32,143 nucleotides of DNA from Bacillota bacterium (lineage in GTDB: Bacteria > Bacillota > Bacilli > Alicyclobacillales > SLC66): the NCBI GenBank assembly GCA_021785975.1, contig JAJYOE010000005.1, positions 1 to 32,143 on the forward strand, in the 5' to 3' direction. Below, piece by piece: positions 31,676 to 32,143 of this stretch. The translations under genes were made by a program, and so were the position numbers. The first letter of the stretch is position 1, and every line of letters begins with the position of its first letter. Below the pieces are notes generated by a model. That model was not told where the DNA came from and made no database searches. It saw nothing but the letters and a program-made list of their open reading frames with translations.

Positions 31676-32143
31676 TTACGCCTTTGCGGCTTCAAATTCT
31701 TTTTTACGTTCCTCAATCTGCTCAAATGCTTGAAATGGGAGCGGCTTTTCCCCGCCAATCAGGCGTGCCTGCAGAACGAGTTCGGCTGCTTCATCTAAAG
31801 TAGCGAGTAATTGGGCAGTTTCTGCAGGTGATTTGCCAAACGCAAGCACTCCGTGATTGGCGAGCAGAACGGCGGAAATACCCGGTTTTGATTTCACCGC
31901 GTCTACGATTCCCTGAACGGATGCATCTGAACCACGAGGGGCCCACGCGATTACGGGAATCGGTTCTGTCATGCCAAAGCGCATCAGCGGTTCATATACG
32001 ATCGGGATCGGCTCATGAGCGATGGCAAAAGCTGTCGCGTGTGGCGCATGAGTATGAATAATACCGCCAACGGATTGCCTGGCTCTGTACACTGCGGCAT
32101 GCATTTGAATGATTTCTGCCTGCGCAGGCATCACTTCTCCTTC
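31676..32143 (-). CDS. Class II aldolase/adducin family protein, C-terminal part
   Basis: The frame stays open to the window edge, where EGEVMPAQAEIIQMH matches the family's internal 'xEGxVxPSSExxxH', so the GTG at 32134 in the track is not a start and the N-terminal part is missing. About 155 residues remain. Zinc ligands are seen in 'GGIIHTHAPHATAFA' (His-x-His) and 'AVLLANHGVLAFG' (third His). Members are L-fuculose-1-P or L-ribulose-5-P aldolases/epimerases and methylthioribulose-1-P dehydratase; the visible part does not separate these. Ends with a charged tail (EERKKEFEAAKA). Confidence 0.85.
   Translation of the reverse strand, partial: EGEVMPAQAEIIQMHAAVYRARQSVGGIIHTHAPHATAFAIAHEPIPIVYEPLMRFGMTEPIPVIAWAPRGSDASVQGIVDAVKSKPGISAVLLANHGVLAFGKSPAETAQLLATLDEAAELVLQARLIGGEKPLPFQAFEQIEERKKEFEAAKA

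Overview
The window looks like chromosomal DNA of a Gram-positive, low-to-mid-GC member of the Bacillota. The supports are strong AGGAGG-type ribosome binding sites, several TTG and GTG starts, a sigma-54-type promoter in front of a roc-like arginine/ornithine catabolic pair, an RsbV/SpoIIAA-like STAS protein, a KimA-type potassium transporter and a YwrD-like gamma-glutamyltransferase. The secreted cupredoxin, the flavinylated electron-transfer module and the chromate transporters would suit an aerobic, metal-exposed, possibly acidophilic Alicyclobacillaceae-like bacterium. That finer placement is inference only: there is no rRNA or other taxonomic marker here, and I see no tRNA, rRNA, CRISPR array, prophage or insertion sequence.

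Layout. 1-6.6 kb: a 5' fragment of a YceI protein, a secreted repeat protein, a membrane-anchored GH114/spherulin-4-like protein, the rocD-rocG pair (ornithine to glutamate semialdehyde, glutamate to 2-oxoglutarate) behind a -24/-12 promoter, a secreted CuA-like cupredoxin with an altered metal site, and a second secreted protein holding two copies of the same repeat domain. 6.8-12.1 kb: type I pantothenate kinase, then on the minus strand acetolactate synthase (ilvB-ilvN) followed by an OmpR-type response regulator and its histidine kinase, separated from ilvN by a perfect 20-bp inverted repeat. 12.3-17.4 kb (plus): an MFS permease, a small unknown protein, and a probable operon of alpha/beta hydrolase, YwrD-like gamma-glutamyltransferase and a split chromate transporter. 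17.4-19.6 kb: an iron-type alcohol dehydrogenase divergent from an aldo/keto reductase. 19.8-22.9 kb: a PAS-GGDEF-EAL protein with a broken GGDEF site, a convergent STAS protein with Cys in place of the phosphorylated Ser, and a LysE exporter.

23.0-26.3 kb holds the most interesting block: an exported FMN-binding-domain protein on a long Ser/Thr-rich stalk, an ApbE flavin transferase without a signal peptide, and a short RnfD/NqrB-like membrane protein (the last two overlap by 4 bp), followed by a soluble chemoreceptor. I read the three genes as a minimal flavin-based trans-envelope electron conduit. 26.4-32.1 kb: an EamA transporter, a GH36 alpha-galactosidase, a KimA-like potassium permease and the 3' part of a class II aldolase that runs off the window.

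No intergenic gap exceeds about 255 bases. The gaps contain clear terminators after rocG, the cupredoxin, the repeat protein and kimA, and several inverted repeats close to ribosome binding sites that could be regulatory.
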